Positions 10,537-21,178 of a stretch of DNA of 64,000 nt are shown piece by piece. How positions within the stretch are numbered: the first letter of the stretch is position 1; the number at the start of each line of letters is the position of its first letter. The notes below the pieces were generated by a model, which worked only from the letters and a program-made list of their open reading frames with translations, did not search any database and was not told the DNA's origin. The position numbers and the translations under genes are program-made. Source of the stretch: Lycium barbarum (lineage: Eukaryota > Streptophyta > Magnoliopsida > Solanales > Solanaceae); NCBI RefSeq assembly GCF_019175385.1, contig NC_083341.1:65443800-65507799 (forward strand), in the 5' to 3' direction.

Positions 10537-13500
10537 TGTCACGACCCGTCTAGGGGCCGTGACGAGTACCCGATACTTTTACCGAGCACCCCTTGTCTAT
10601 CGTTTTACCTTTACCTCTTAGCAAGCCATGTAAACAGAGCCATTTTTTTTTTGAACATTAACATTAGCGGTGTCATTCTGAACATAGACTAATAAACTTC
10701 GTTATCACTTATACATCAACATTAACATGCCAAAACACCATATATCTAACTGTACTTAACTGACTGTACATAACTGTCTACGAGCCTCTAGACGTAGTAC
10801 ACTTATACATAGAAAGGGCTGAGTACTGCCATGCCCGAATATATATACACAAAATAGTACCAAGGAAGTGAGGCTCCGGAATAACTGGAGCACTGTCAAC
10901 ACTGCTGGTAGAGCTTCTAAGGATCAAATCCGCCTGTCTGCTGACCTGCGCGGCATGAAACGCAGCGTCCACAAGAAGGGACGTCAGTACGAATAGTGTA
11001 CCGAGTATGTAAGGCATGAATAGTAATATACAGAAAATATGAATCATGTATAATGACATAAGAGAGTTACAACACATGTCCTGGGATAGAAACATAACCT
11101 GTATATATATATACCCTTGGCAGGTGCTATGCGTACTTAGCTTTCCTTTAAGAATCTTTCCTTGTTCATAGACATATACATATAAAATAGGACATCTCAT
11201 ATTGCCGAGGCGTCGGCAGCCGATCCATTTAACCATAAATATACACATCCCGCGTTCGGGCATCCCGCGTCCAGGACGATATCATATCATGTAATGCCAA
11301 CTGATTAGGTGGATATGCGTTCATAACGCTCTGCCCTTACCTCCATTTTCCCCGTATACACATGCATATATCATGTACATATATCAGCGTCTATAGCGCT
11401 CTAGCTCTTTTATCATATACATATACGTGTGTCGTGTAGGTACATCAGCGTCTATAGCGCTCTAGCTCTTTCGTCATGTGCATGTTTTAAAAAATATATA
11501 CACATATCTTACATACATTTACATGTCTTATATGCATTTACGTATCCTATATACATATGTCTCATAGGCACGCAGGAAAGCCCAAAGAAGAATCATGTAG
11601 TCATCGGAGTGACGTAAGGTCGGTGACCTCCAATTATATTATAGAATACTCGTGATCGCTTTGTCTCACCTTGAAGGAACGAGTATTTTAAGGTGAGACT
11701 ACCAACGGGGAATAATATTAAAGTAAACGTAGAATGAAATCGGGGCATCATAGATGACAGTTCATAGACTTTGAAATCTTATAGAAAATAAAGTCATAGC
11801 TAGGAAATATAAATAAGATTCAAAAATTAGTTTATCATTTTCATGTTTACATAAGATACTTAGCTTAGTCATCTTAGTCATAGAGTCGTTCCGGTAGTAC
11901 GTATCATAGGCATATTCTCTTATCTAACATCATTGTTATCATTATCGTCATGGAAGTGCCCTCGTTAGAGGAGTCATAGTATTTATCATTTGGTATCGAA
12001 ATCGGGATCAAAGGTTCCCTTTGGATTCACTTCAAGTAAGTCAAGCAAGACTGTAAGGAAAAATCCGAGAGTAGCGGGCCCACCTCGGGCCGGATGGGGT
12101 GACGTATATGATTTACATATATTACGTGTCATGTCATTACTTGTGAGGGTCCTAGGGTAATCGGGTCCCACTTATGCAAGTTCTAAGGGTTAAAGAGGTC
12201 TTTCTATCATTTGCACACTTTCTAGTTCAATTCTATTGAACAAAAAGTGGAAAACTTTAGGTGCGGATTCCGGGGGCTAGGGTTGTCCCCGATGCTCGTA
12301 CCCGACTTATTACATCTAAGACATGCCATAGAAAGAAGAGTGAAGCCTTACATACCTCTTTCCGCTCCTTTTGCTATTCCAAATTCACGTCGCAATCTCG
12401 TCAAAATCTGCAAATTGGTCATGTTTACCAAAACTCTTATTAGGGTACTTAGAGTTGAATTCTTAAGGAAACATTTGGCTACCGAAATTTCGGCAGCATT
12501 TCCCCTATAAATACTCCATCCCACCAAGTTCAACTTGGCTAATTTCAATCAACAACAATCCCGGGAATTCAAACCCGGCCAAAATATCAACCACAATTCC
12601 AACAACAACAATACGAACAACTTCCATATTCAATCAACTTACTACTTCTTCCAAAAACTTTCTAACTTTAATGAAAACAATAACAACCTCATAATCTATA
12701 TTCCAACAACATCATACTAAATAAAATTAACTCATTCTCTTCCATTTTTTTCACCATAACCACACGGCCAACACCAACATACACACTACAACTTCTCAAA
12801 ATTCATTCAACTTCCATTTTCCACATATCATTCACAACAATAACAACCAAACACTAATTAAAATAATTGAAGCATGACTCTTACACATATATACATACAC
12901 ACGGCCATGTACTATATTTCTCTCATTCATGAATTTCATCCATTTTAGCATACTACAACACATATAAACCATATATAACACATAAAATAAGATCAAAACT
13001 CACCTTTCTTCTTCAACTTCTCACTTGACTACAACTTGACAATTTGTATGATTTTGAATTTTTCTTGCTCCAACAACAACTCCACCTTGTTAATCACCCT
13101 TTACTTGGTAGAAAATGATTTTTGAAGAATTTTTATCAATTTTTCCTTGGAAATTTGATCTTGGCCGAAATGGCCTTCAACTTTTCTCCTTCTCTTTCTT
13201 GTTCTTCAACTTCTTGAATATTCTAGAGGTTGTGTGATAAAGATGACTTAGTCATCTTATTTATTGACCAAATTTTATGTAATATGGGCTTGGGCCATAA
13301 CCATGGCCGGTTGGGCCTCACAAATTTGGGCCTTATTATTTTTTTAATTTTTTTGGGCCAACTCGGTTTGGTCCCGAGTTGGGCCTAGCCCACTGACCTT
13401 TCGACCTTAAAACGTTCATATCTCCTTGTACCGACGTCACCTGGGGACCCACGACCTATGGTTGGAAAGCTAATTCAATTATCTACAACTTCTAGTTCTT

Positions 13501-13745
13501 TGTACTTTTCCAAATTCCAAACTTATAATACCGTTTTTGCCCCTTGAAGTCAGATCACCCGAAAACGTTTTCTTAAAATATTCGTTTGGAGGACTTCCAC
13601 TTTGATTTGGCCCAAGGGTCCTTCTTGAGTTGTGTTTAACTTCTCATATGTGATTCATATGAATTTTCAGATGTCCCAAAAAAATCTCGATGTGTGGGTC
13701 CCATCTCAGCAAATAATCTGACGTTCAAAAATACGGGATACAACA
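10537..13745 (-). repeat. 3' LTR of the gag-only element
   Basis: It starts TGTCACGACCC on the plus strand and ends gggatacaaca, 3,209 bp. It holds a 63 bp tandem duplication (atcagcgtctatagcgctct at about 11382 and 11445), the hairpin module (10873-11003), and an AC-rich tract (12535-12960) of the sort that yields spurious Asn-rich frames. Confidence 0.93.
10873..11003 (-). promoter_or_regulatory. Four-hairpin LTR module, lineage B (3' LTR copy)
   Basis: Read on the minus strand: stem 1 CGGTAC/GTACTG (one G-U pair), stem 2 CGTCC/GGACG, stem 3 CTGCG/CGCAG, stem 4 GCTCC/GGAGC. Stem 2 is changed on both sides relative to CCCCC/GGGGG in lineages A and C, keeping full pairing. Confidence 0.6.
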
Positions 13746-13759
13746 TTCTCCCCCCCTTT
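13746..13759 (-). promoter_or_regulatory. Polypurine tract of the gag-only element
   Basis: The minus strand reads AAAGGGGGGGAGAA directly before the 3' LTR, the usual plus-strand DNA primer of Ty3-type elements. It closely resembles the tract at 34739-34750. Confidence 0.85.
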
Positions 13760-14271
13760 AGAACATTCGTCCTCGAATGTTAAACTGGCCTCATAGTGTA
13801 TCATAATACTTCGGGGAGGTCTCCTTCGTAGACATCTCACATGTCGCTTAGGTCGCTTTTATGTCGTAAGTCCATTGAGTAAGCTCTGAACGTTGGCCCT
13901 ACGTTAATAAGTCCCCTTTCTGTCACGCTTTCTCCTCTTCCGTTAGTCTTGTCCGTCTCAGCCTACATGACTTTTATAGAGTTTGTAACCACTCCACACA
14001 CTCTAATTTACATTGGACTACCTAGCTTCACATTCGTCTCTTGTTCCCACATTTGTGAAAATTTCAGCATATTTCCCAGGGGGTCACCCATCATGAAATT
14101 ACTCTCACCCTAGCACGCTTAACCTTGAAACTTTAGTGCATTTCAGCGTCTTAGCGTTAGTATTTTCGCCCCCACTCCCTCGCACTACTTATATCACATA
14201 TTATGGAACGAGTTGGGGTCTTAGCAGTTTTCGAAACGCCGCGTAACACATCTCTTCTTTTATTTACGGTT
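13760..14271 (-). other. Non-coding 3' internal region of the gag-only element
   Basis: About 500 bp lie between the vestigial protease and the polypurine tract where pol should be. I see no RT, integrase or chromodomain motif in any frame and no sustained open frame. It may be a collapsed 3' untranslated region or captured sequence. Its origin is not recognised. Confidence 0.6.
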
Positions 14272-14613
14272 CTAACCTCCGCAATCTCTAGTATTCGTCT
14301 TTTTACCTGTGCGTATGGCTACCTTTCGTCCTAATTTCTGAATTCTTAATATGATCAGCAATATAAAGGCAACGTAGGATAGGGTAGAATCCGAATCAAT
14401 TAACATACACATCATAGAAGGTGCCGAAAAAGTACCTGTGGCCGCGTCTGCGGAAGGCTCAGGGTCCTGTCGTCCTGTCAATGCATATAGGCGGTGCGGA
14501 GGACCAGCTGAACTAGGTGTCCCTCCTCTACCTCGGCCGCGGCCCGCTGGAGCTTGGGAAGTCTGTCCAAGAGGGCGTACGGTCGACGATGAACCAACCG
14601 CGGACCCGACGGG
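14272..14613 (-). pseudogene. Vestigial protease region of the gag-only element
   Basis: After the gag stop the minus strand still shows the Gly/Arg-rich linker (GRGRGG) and the lead-in LTGRQDPEPSADAATGT to the Tekay protease, then MLIDSDSTLSYV. The active-site triplet, D-P-G in the intact relative at 34842-39716 and D-S-G or similar in the family, here reads D-S-D. Similarity ends abruptly after SYV and the frame runs out at 14272. It is separated from gag by a stop codon. The catalytic glycine is lost and the fold is missing, so this cannot be an active protease. It marks where the pol deletion begins. Confidence 0.8.
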
Positions 14614-15816
14614 CTAGGCTTGGTCTCCCTCATACCTCAGTGGGCAATCACGCATCAAATGGCCAACTCGCCCACAAGTATAACATGCACCTGTACCTGC
14701 GCGACACTCTCCAGAATGTGGTCTACCACATCGCGCACACCGTGGCGGGGGTGGCATCATCCTGCTAGAATCAGCTCTATACTGGGATCCTGACGCCTTA
14801 GTACCCTGATCTGGTCGCGAGTGAGTAGAACGGTCAAGTCCCCTATCCGTAAATCGAGGCGGTGCACTGGCCGCCGGTTGTTCTGAATGCCTGAATAGCT
14901 CTTGTGCCTGTCCCCCTCTGTACTCGCTTCTAGTCCTGGAAAACCTGCCCCTTTTTCTGGAACCTCTATCTGGGTAACACTCCTCTCGCCGTGGCTGATA
15001 TTGTTCCTCCAGATTTTGGGCGTGGACCTGGATTCGAGTAATAGTCATCCCGTCCTGGAGTGAAGCTGTCAAACATTCCTTAACCAAATGTGGCCCTAGC
15101 CCACTCACAAATCGGTGTACATGATCTCCCTTATCCGCTATCATGGCTGGGGCATACCTGGCTAATGAATTAAAACGGAGGATGTATTCTCGAATGCTCA
15201 TATTTCCCTGTCTCAGGTTCAAGAACATATCGGCTCGAGCCCGTCGAACCTCTGGCGGTAGGAAATGTCGCAGGAACGCCTCAGTGAACTCCTGCCAAAC
15301 CGGAGGGGGTGCATTTGCTCCCCTCGATGATATCCAGCTACTGTACCACAGAACTGCCACATCCCGCAGCCTGTATGAAGCCAACTCTACGGACTCCGTA
15401 TCCGAAGCATGTATGATCCCCAGAGTCCTCAGCATCTCATCTATAAAACTCTGCGGGTCCTCCTCTGGTTTTGATCCATAAAACTCTGGAGGCTTCAGGG
15501 TGATAAAGTCGCGGGCCCTTGCACTTACCGCTCTGCCTCCCAGGTCTACATCTTGCCGCTGATCCTGCGCGGCAACGAGCTGGGTTAATAACTGGATGGC
15601 CTCTGCCATCTGCTGGCCCGAAACTGCTGGCGGTGGAACTGGAGGTGCGGGGGCTGGAGCTGGAACTCTTTCCTGCTCTGCTGGTGCAGGGGGAGCAGGA
15701 ACAGTCTGAGGGGGAGCCTCATTATGAGATTCTTCTTCTTCTAGCTCCCGTTCAACTCTGCTGGCCGCCACCCCCTTGGCTTTCTCGGCCATCGTAGCCT
15801 TTTTCTTCGGCGGCAT
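14614..15816 (-). CDS. Gag of the gag-only Tekay-type element
   Basis: An open frame of 400 codons from MPPKKKATMAEK. A Met four codons upstream (15828) is in frame, but MPPKK matches the start of the intact relative. In order: a basic N terminus; a Pro/Ala-rich linker; the Retrotrans_gag core from about residue 105 ([73 protein letters not shown]); a basic stretch; then two zinc knuckles near the C terminus, CARCGRPHSGEC and CYTCGRVGHLMRDC. The product should assemble particles and bind RNA. The stop falls just after the second knuckle, freeing Gag from Pol. An uninterrupted frame in a pol-less element about 1.2% old suggests selection on Gag or a recent active source. Confidence 0.9.
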   Translation of the reverse strand: MPPKKKATMAEKAKGVAASRVERELEEEESHNEAPPQTVPAPPAPAEQERVPAPAPAPPVPPPAVSGQQMAEAIQLLTQLVAAQDQRQDVDLGGRAVSARARDFITLKPPEFYGSKPEEDPQSFIDEMLRTLGIIHASDTESVELASYRLRDVAVLWYSSWISSRGANAPPPVWQEFTEAFLRHFLPPEVRRARADMFLNLRQGNMSIREYILRFNSLARYAPAMIADKGDHVHRFVSGLGPHLVKECLTASLQDGMTITRIQVHAQNLEEQYQPRREECYPDRGSRKRGRFSRTRSEYRGGQAQELFRHSEQPAASAPPRFTDRGLDRSTHSRPDQGTKASGSQYRADSSRMMPPPPRCARCGRPHSGECRAGTGACYTCGRVGHLMRDCPLRYEGDQA

Positions 15817-15911
15817 TACTGAAACCATAACACAGGTTTAGGAAAAGGAATATGGAAGCCTGGCAACTTAGCTCTATCGCACGATTTCAGAATGCAAAGA
15901 AGGTCACATTT

Positions 15912-15970
15912 CCTAAATGCCCTGTAGCCTCCTGTTTATAAGTGTGGCGCGCAACACACCCATAAACAAG
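15912..15970 (-). promoter_or_regulatory. Conserved 59 nt leader block (gag-only copy)
   Basis: The block lies between primer site and gag. It matches 39805-39863 of the autonomous Tekay element at 53 of 59 positions by my alignment, although the two LTR bodies are largely dissimilar. A shared untranslated block between primer site and gag is where packaging and dimerisation signals sit in retroelements. That function is inferred. Confidence 0.65.
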
Positions 15971-16013
15971 ATCTACTGGACACGGCTCGTAGACAAACTC
16001 CTAGGACCGAACT

Positions 16014-16025
16014 ACTCTGATACCA
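16014..16025 (-). promoter_or_regulatory. Primer-binding site, initiator tRNA-Met type
   Basis: The minus strand reads TGGTATCAGAGT, 4 nt from the 5' LTR edge. Eleven of 12 bases match the plant initiator-Met site TGGTATCAGAGC. Confidence 0.9.
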
Positions 16026-16029
16026 CTTC

Positions 16030-19000
16030 TGTCACGACCCGTCTAGGGGCCGTGACGAGTACCCGATACTTGTACCGAGCACCCCTTGTCTATCGTTTTA
16101 CCTTTACCTCTTAGCAAGCCATGTAAACAGAGCCATTTTTTTTTTTTGAACATTAACATTAGCGGCGTCATTCTGAACATAGACTAATAAACTTCGTTAT
16201 CACTTATACATCAACATTAACATGCCAAAACGCCATATATCTAACTGTACTTAACTGACTGTACATAACTGTCTACGAGCCTCTAGACGTAGTACACTTA
16301 TACATAGAAAGGGCTGAGTACTGCCATGCCCGAATATATATACACAAAATAGTACCAAGGAAGTGAGGCTCCGGAATAACTGGAGCACTGTCAACACTGC
16401 TGGTAGAGCTTCTAAGGATCAAATCCGCCTGTCTGCTGACCTGCGCGGCATGAAACGCAGCGTCCACAAGAAGGGACGTCAGTACGAATAGTGTACCGAG
16501 TATGTAAGGCATGAATAGTAATATACAGAAAATATGAATCATGTATAATGACATAAGAGAGTTACAACACATGTCCTGGGATAGAAACATAACCTGTATA
16601 TATATATACCCTTGGCAGGTGCTATGCGTACTTAGCTTTCCTTTAAGAATCTTTCCTTGTTCATATACATATACATATAAAATAGGACATCTCATATTGC
16701 CGAGGCGTCGGCAGCCGATCCATTTAACCATAAATATACACATCCCGCGTCCGGGCATCCCGCGTCGAGGACGATATCATATCATGTAATGCCAACTGAT
16801 CAGGTGGATATGCGTTCATAACGCTCTGCCCTTACCTCCATTTTCCCCGTATACACATGCATATATCATGTACATATATCAGCGTCTATAGCGCTCTAGC
16901 TCTTTTATCATATACATATACGTGTGTCGTGTAGGTACATCAGCGTCTATAGCGCTCTAGCTCTTTCGTCATGTGCATGTTTTAAAAAAATATATACACA
17001 TATCTTACATACATTTACATGTCTTATATGCATTTACGTATCCTATATACATATGTCTCATAGGCACGCAGGAAAGCCCAAAGAAGAATCATGTAGTCAT
17101 CGGAGTGACGTAAGGTCGGTGACCTCCAATTATATTATAGAATACTCGTGATCGCTTTGTCTCACCTTGAAGGAACGAGTATTTTAAGGTGAGACTACCA
17201 ACGGGGAATAATATTAAAGTAAACGTAGAATGAAATCGGGGCATCATAGATGACAGTTCATAGACTTTGAAATCTTTTAGAAAATAAAGTCATAGCTAGG
17301 AAATATAAATAAGATTCAAAAATTAGTTTATCATTTTCATGTTTACATAAGATACTTAGCTTAGTCATCTTAGTCATAGAGTCGTTCCGGTAGTACGTAT
17401 CATAGGCATATTCTCTTATCTAACATCATTGTTATCATTATCGTCATGGAAGTGCCCTCGTTAGAGGAGTCATAGTATTTATCATTTGGTATCGAAATCG
17501 GGATCAAAGGTTCCCTTTGGATTCACTTCAAGTAAGTCAAGCAAGACTGTAAGGAAAGATCCGAGAGTAGCGGGCCCACCTCGGGCCGGATGGGGTGACG
17601 TATATGATTTACATATATTACGTGTCATGTCATTACTTGTGAGGGTCCTAGGGTAATCGGGTCCCACTTATGCAAGTTCTAAGGGTTTAAGAGGTCTTTC
17701 CATCATTTGCACACTTTCTAGTTCAATTCTATTGAACAAAAAGTGGAAAACTTTAGGTGCGGATTCCGGGGGCTAGGGTTGTCCCCGAGGCTCGTACCCG
17801 ACTTATTACATCTAAGACATGCCATAGAAAGAAGAGTGAAGCCTTACATACCTCTTTCTGCTCCTTTTGCTATTCCAAATTCACGTCGCAATCTCGTCAA
17901 AATCTGCAAATTGGTCACGTTTACCAAAACTCTTATTAGGGTACTTAGAGTTGAATTCTTAAGGAAACATTTGGCTACCGAAATTTCGGCAGCACTTCCC
18001 CTATAAATACTCCATCCCACCAAGTTCAACTTGGCTAATTTCAATCAACAACAATCCCGGGAATTCAAACCCGGCCAAAATATCAACCACAATTCCAACA
18101 ACAACAATACTAACAACTTCCATATTCAATCAACTTACTACTTCTTCCAAAAACTTTCTAACTTTAATGAAAACAATAACAACCTCATAATCTATATTCC
18201 AACAACATCATACTAAATAAAATTAACTCATTATCTTCCATTTTTTTCACCATAACCACACGGCCAACACCAACATACACACTACAACTTCTCAAAATTC
18301 ATTCAACTTCCATTTTCCACATATCATTCACAATAATAACAACCAAACACTAATTAAAATAATTGAAGCATGACTCCTACACATATATACATACACATGG
18401 CCATGTACTATATTTCTCTCCTTCATGAATTTCATCCATTTTAGCATACTACAACACATATAAACCATAGATAACACATTAAACAAGATCAAAACTCACC
18501 TTTCTTCTTCAACTTCTCACTTGACTACAACTTGACAATTTGTATGATTTTGAATTTTGCTTGCTCCAACAATAACTCCACCTTGTTAATCACCCTTTAC
18601 TTGGTAGAAAATGATTTTTGAAGAATTTTTATCAATTCTTCCTTGGAAATTTGATCTTGGCCGAAATGGCCTTCAACTTTTCTCCTTCTCTTTCTTGTTC
18701 TTCAACTTCTTGAATATTCTAGAGGTTGTGTGATAAAGATGACTTAGTCATCTTATTTATTGACCAAATTTTATGTAATATGGGCTTGGGCCATAACCAT
18801 GGCCGGTTGGGCCTCACAAATTTGGGCCTTATTATGTTTTTGATTTTTTTGGGCCAACTCGGTTTGGTCCCGAGTTGGGCCTAGCCCACTGAACCTTTGA
18901 CCTTAAAACGTTCATATCTCCTTGTACCGATGTCACCTGGGGACCCACGACCTATGGTTGGAAAGCTAATTCAATTATCTACAACTTCTAGTTCTTGGTA

Positions 19001-19240
19001 CTTTTCCAAATTCCAAACTTATAATACCGTTTTGCCCCTTGAAGTCAGATCACCCGAAAACGTTTTCTTAAAATATTCGTTTGGAGGACTTCCACTTTGA
19101 TTTGGCCCAAGGGTCCTTCTTGAGTTGTGTTTAACTTCTCATTTGTGATTCATATAAATTTTCAGATGTCCCAAAAAAATCTCGATGTGTGGGTCCCATC
19201 TCAGCAAATAATCTGACGTTCAAAAATACGGGATACAACA
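16030..19240 (-). repeat. 5' LTR of the gag-only element
   Basis: 3,211 bp, TGTCACGACCC to gggatacaaca on the plus strand. It is nearly identical to 10537-13745. On the minus strand it would drive transcription of gag. Confidence 0.93.
16368..16498 (-). promoter_or_regulatory. Four-hairpin LTR module, lineage B (5' LTR copy)
   Basis: Same four stems as 10873-11003, unchanged between the two LTRs. Confidence 0.6.
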
Positions 19241-19612
19241 GTTGGTCTTTAATTTTTGTCCCTCAAATAAGTGGTCTTTAATTTTTGCCATTCGCTAAAA
19301 GCCCCTTGGTTCCTGGTTCGAACCCCTGCTCAGTCAAAAATTTAAAAACATTTCGCAAGGCATAAGTTGGGATTCGCAGGGCATAAGTTGGTTTCAAACT
19401 CTGCCTTAAGGCACAAATATATATATATATATATATACACTTATGGCCTAATTTTGAGTGAAAGTACTTATGCCTTGCGATTTTTTTTTTTTTTTTTTTT
19501 GGAGTCTGGGTTCGAACTCAGGACCTCTGGGTGTTAAGCGAAGGGCAAATATTAAAGACCACCAATTTGAGGGCAAAAATTGAAGACAACCCCAAAAGAA
19601 GGGCAATCCGCG
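19241..19612. mobile_element. Fold-back repeat, family F, copy b: main part
   Basis: It continues the arm begun at 10503: ggtctttaatttttg twice, then tggttcgaacccctgctcag. The interior has gcataagttgg and gccttaaggc blocks plus a TA microsatellite (about 19417-19437). The inverted right arm has a T run, tgggttcgaactcagg, cgaagggcaaatattaaag and gaagggcaatccgcgc. It is split by the Tekay insertion. Confidence 0.75.
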
Positions 19613-19848
19613 CAAAAAAAAAAAAAAAGATAAATGAGCGGTCATTGACTCGGTTACTTTAGCTTAAATGGGTTGGGATGAATGGGCTAAAAATCGCCGA
19701 CCCGCCCAATTCTTACTAAGTTTTTTTTGCTTGTTTTCTTATAGTTTGTTGAGTATCTAATAAAACTTTTTTCCTTATATTATGACTATAGATAACAAAT
19801 CAAATAAAAAATATTTTTAAAAATAATTTAGACAGTTTCTCTTATTTT

Positions 19849-20046
19849 GCACGGATTGTCCTTCATACGGACTGGTCTTTAATTTTTGTCCCTCAAATTG
19901 CTGGTCTTTAATTTTTTTTCCCTGCTTATCATTTAGTGAAAATTTATGGGCCAAAGTACTCTTATTCGCTGGTCTATGAAACCAGAGATCTTGAGTTCGA
20001 TCCCCAGCAGAGTCGAAAACTAAAATAATTTCGTAAGACAAAATTT
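19849..20046. mobile_element. Fold-back repeat, family F, copy c (one arm)
   Basis: Only the left-type arm is present: tttgcacggattgtccttc, ggtctttaatttttgtccctc twice in diverged form, then cttgagttcgatccccagcagag. The GGTTCGAACC core is degraded to gagttcgatcc. No matching inverted arm follows, so this copy is truncated. Confidence 0.65.
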
Positions 20047-20163
20047 CATAAAAACTATGCCTTTTCGGGTAAAGTTACATAAAAACTATGCCTTATCGCG
20101 CAAACTTATGTAGAAACTCATTTTATGAATTGTTGAAGATTGGATGATTTGAGATATGCTCAG

Positions 20164-20273
20164 TGATGGAAAAGGGAGGAAAGCTGGTATTAGATGGGTT
20201 GTCTGAATTGCACCCCAGCAGTTTGATAAAATGCCTGAGAGAACAATGTGCTCTCTTGAAGTTGGAAGATTAG
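20164..20273 (+). pseudogene. Possible isolated terminal exon of an unidentified gene
   Basis: After an acceptor-like tgctcag (20157-20163) a short frame reads EKGGKLVLDGLSELHPSSLI then KCLREQCALLKLED and a TAG stop (20271-20273). The composition looks like a genuine protein C terminus, but I do not recognise the protein. The region upstream is a transposon arm, so the remaining exons are absent. It could be chance or a gene relic left by insertions. Confidence 0.3.
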
Positions 20274-20401
20274 ATGGAGATATGTTGCTAGCTTTTTATG
20301 CATGTTAAAATTTCAGACATTAAGTTGTAACACTTTCTGTAGTTTTTACCTCCATTCGTGTTCAAAATTAGTCAACATTTCAAAAGTGTATTGTTAGTTG
20401 A

Positions 20402-20664
20402 TACTCCATCCATTAACTTTTACTCATCATGTTTAGATTCTCGAGAGTTAATTTGACTAATTTTAGGAGCTAAATTAAATTAGATTAAATAAATATTTTA
20501 AAACTAAAATTTAGATGTTCGGAAACTATACGAAAAATATTAAAAGTTGCAATTCTTCTCAGATTATTATCATGAAAAAATACATCTGAAAATGTTGGTC
20601 AAAATACATGCAGTTCGACTCTCGAGAAGCGGAACGCGACTAGTTAAGGTGAACGGAGGAAGTA
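20402..20664. mobile_element. Stowaway-like MITE
   Basis: The ends read TACTCCATCCATTAAC (20402 on) and GTTAAGGTGAACGGAGGAAGTA (to 20664), an imperfect inverted pair of the CTCCCTCCGTT type with TA at both outer ends, about 263 bp. It is non-coding. Stowaway MITEs are moved by Tc1/mariner-like transposases and duplicate TA. Confidence 0.65.
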
Positions 20665-21178
20665 TTAAATGTTGGAAGAATAAAGTATTCATTTGTTGCC
20701 TTTTATGGATTGCACGTTGTAACCATGATATGAGTTTCCCAGAAAAGTCTCTTTGCAGTTTGAGCTCTACAGCCATGGAGACAGTCGTCAATGGTGAATT
20801 TTCCAGTATCTTAGACTTCACTGGAAGTACAACCAGATTATTTTTCATTGTTTAGAAGAGTTATCATCGCATGTAACAGTTTTTGACAGATTATTGTTCA
20901 TTCTACTAAATTATTGAATATAACAAATTGCAAGTACTTCAGACATCGACTACTGGGACTTGAGCCTCTCATGGGGCATGGGTGGATGTTCTTGATTTCT
21001 TTGCAATGATGAAAAAGACGCAACTCAAACAAATTAGCTTCGCATTCACTGGTGGCTTGACTGATCGACGGCAGTCAGGTCTTAGAGAGGAAAGAAGAAA
21101 ACACTTTGAAAACATGACAAACGAGTAATTGATAATGCATTGACTTGACCAATGTGCTTGTATGGTTTATCTTCTAGG

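Larger units (their letters stand above)
10537..19240 (-). mobile_element. Complete gag-only Tekay-type LTR retrotransposon (TR-GAG-like)
   Basis: The element is 8,704 bp, bounded by a perfect 5 bp target duplication GTTGG (10532-10536 and 19241-19245). It has two LTRs of 3,209 and 3,211 bp with TG...CA ends, an initiator-Met-type primer site (16014-16025), a polypurine tract (13746-13759) and one gag gene (14614-15816). The internal region is only 2.3 kb: protease is vestigial and RT, RNase H, integrase and chromodomain are missing. By eye I count about 35-40 differences between the LTRs (about 1.2%), so the insertion is old relative to the element at 31725. Plant elements with this layout are known as TR-GAG. 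Mobilisation would need Pol from a relative. Confidence 0.93.

Noticed and set aside
10778..11263. 161-residue open frame, repeated at 16273-16758
   Set aside because: It lies wholly within the LTR pair and owes its conservation to LTR duplication. It covers the hairpin module and matches no protein family I know. The same holds for the 156-residue frames at 31808-32278 and 40004-40474.
12535..12720. Asn/Gln-rich short protein frames in the LTRs (also 18031-18216)
   Set aside because: They come from an AAC/AAT-rich untranslated tract inside the LTR. No start context or homology.
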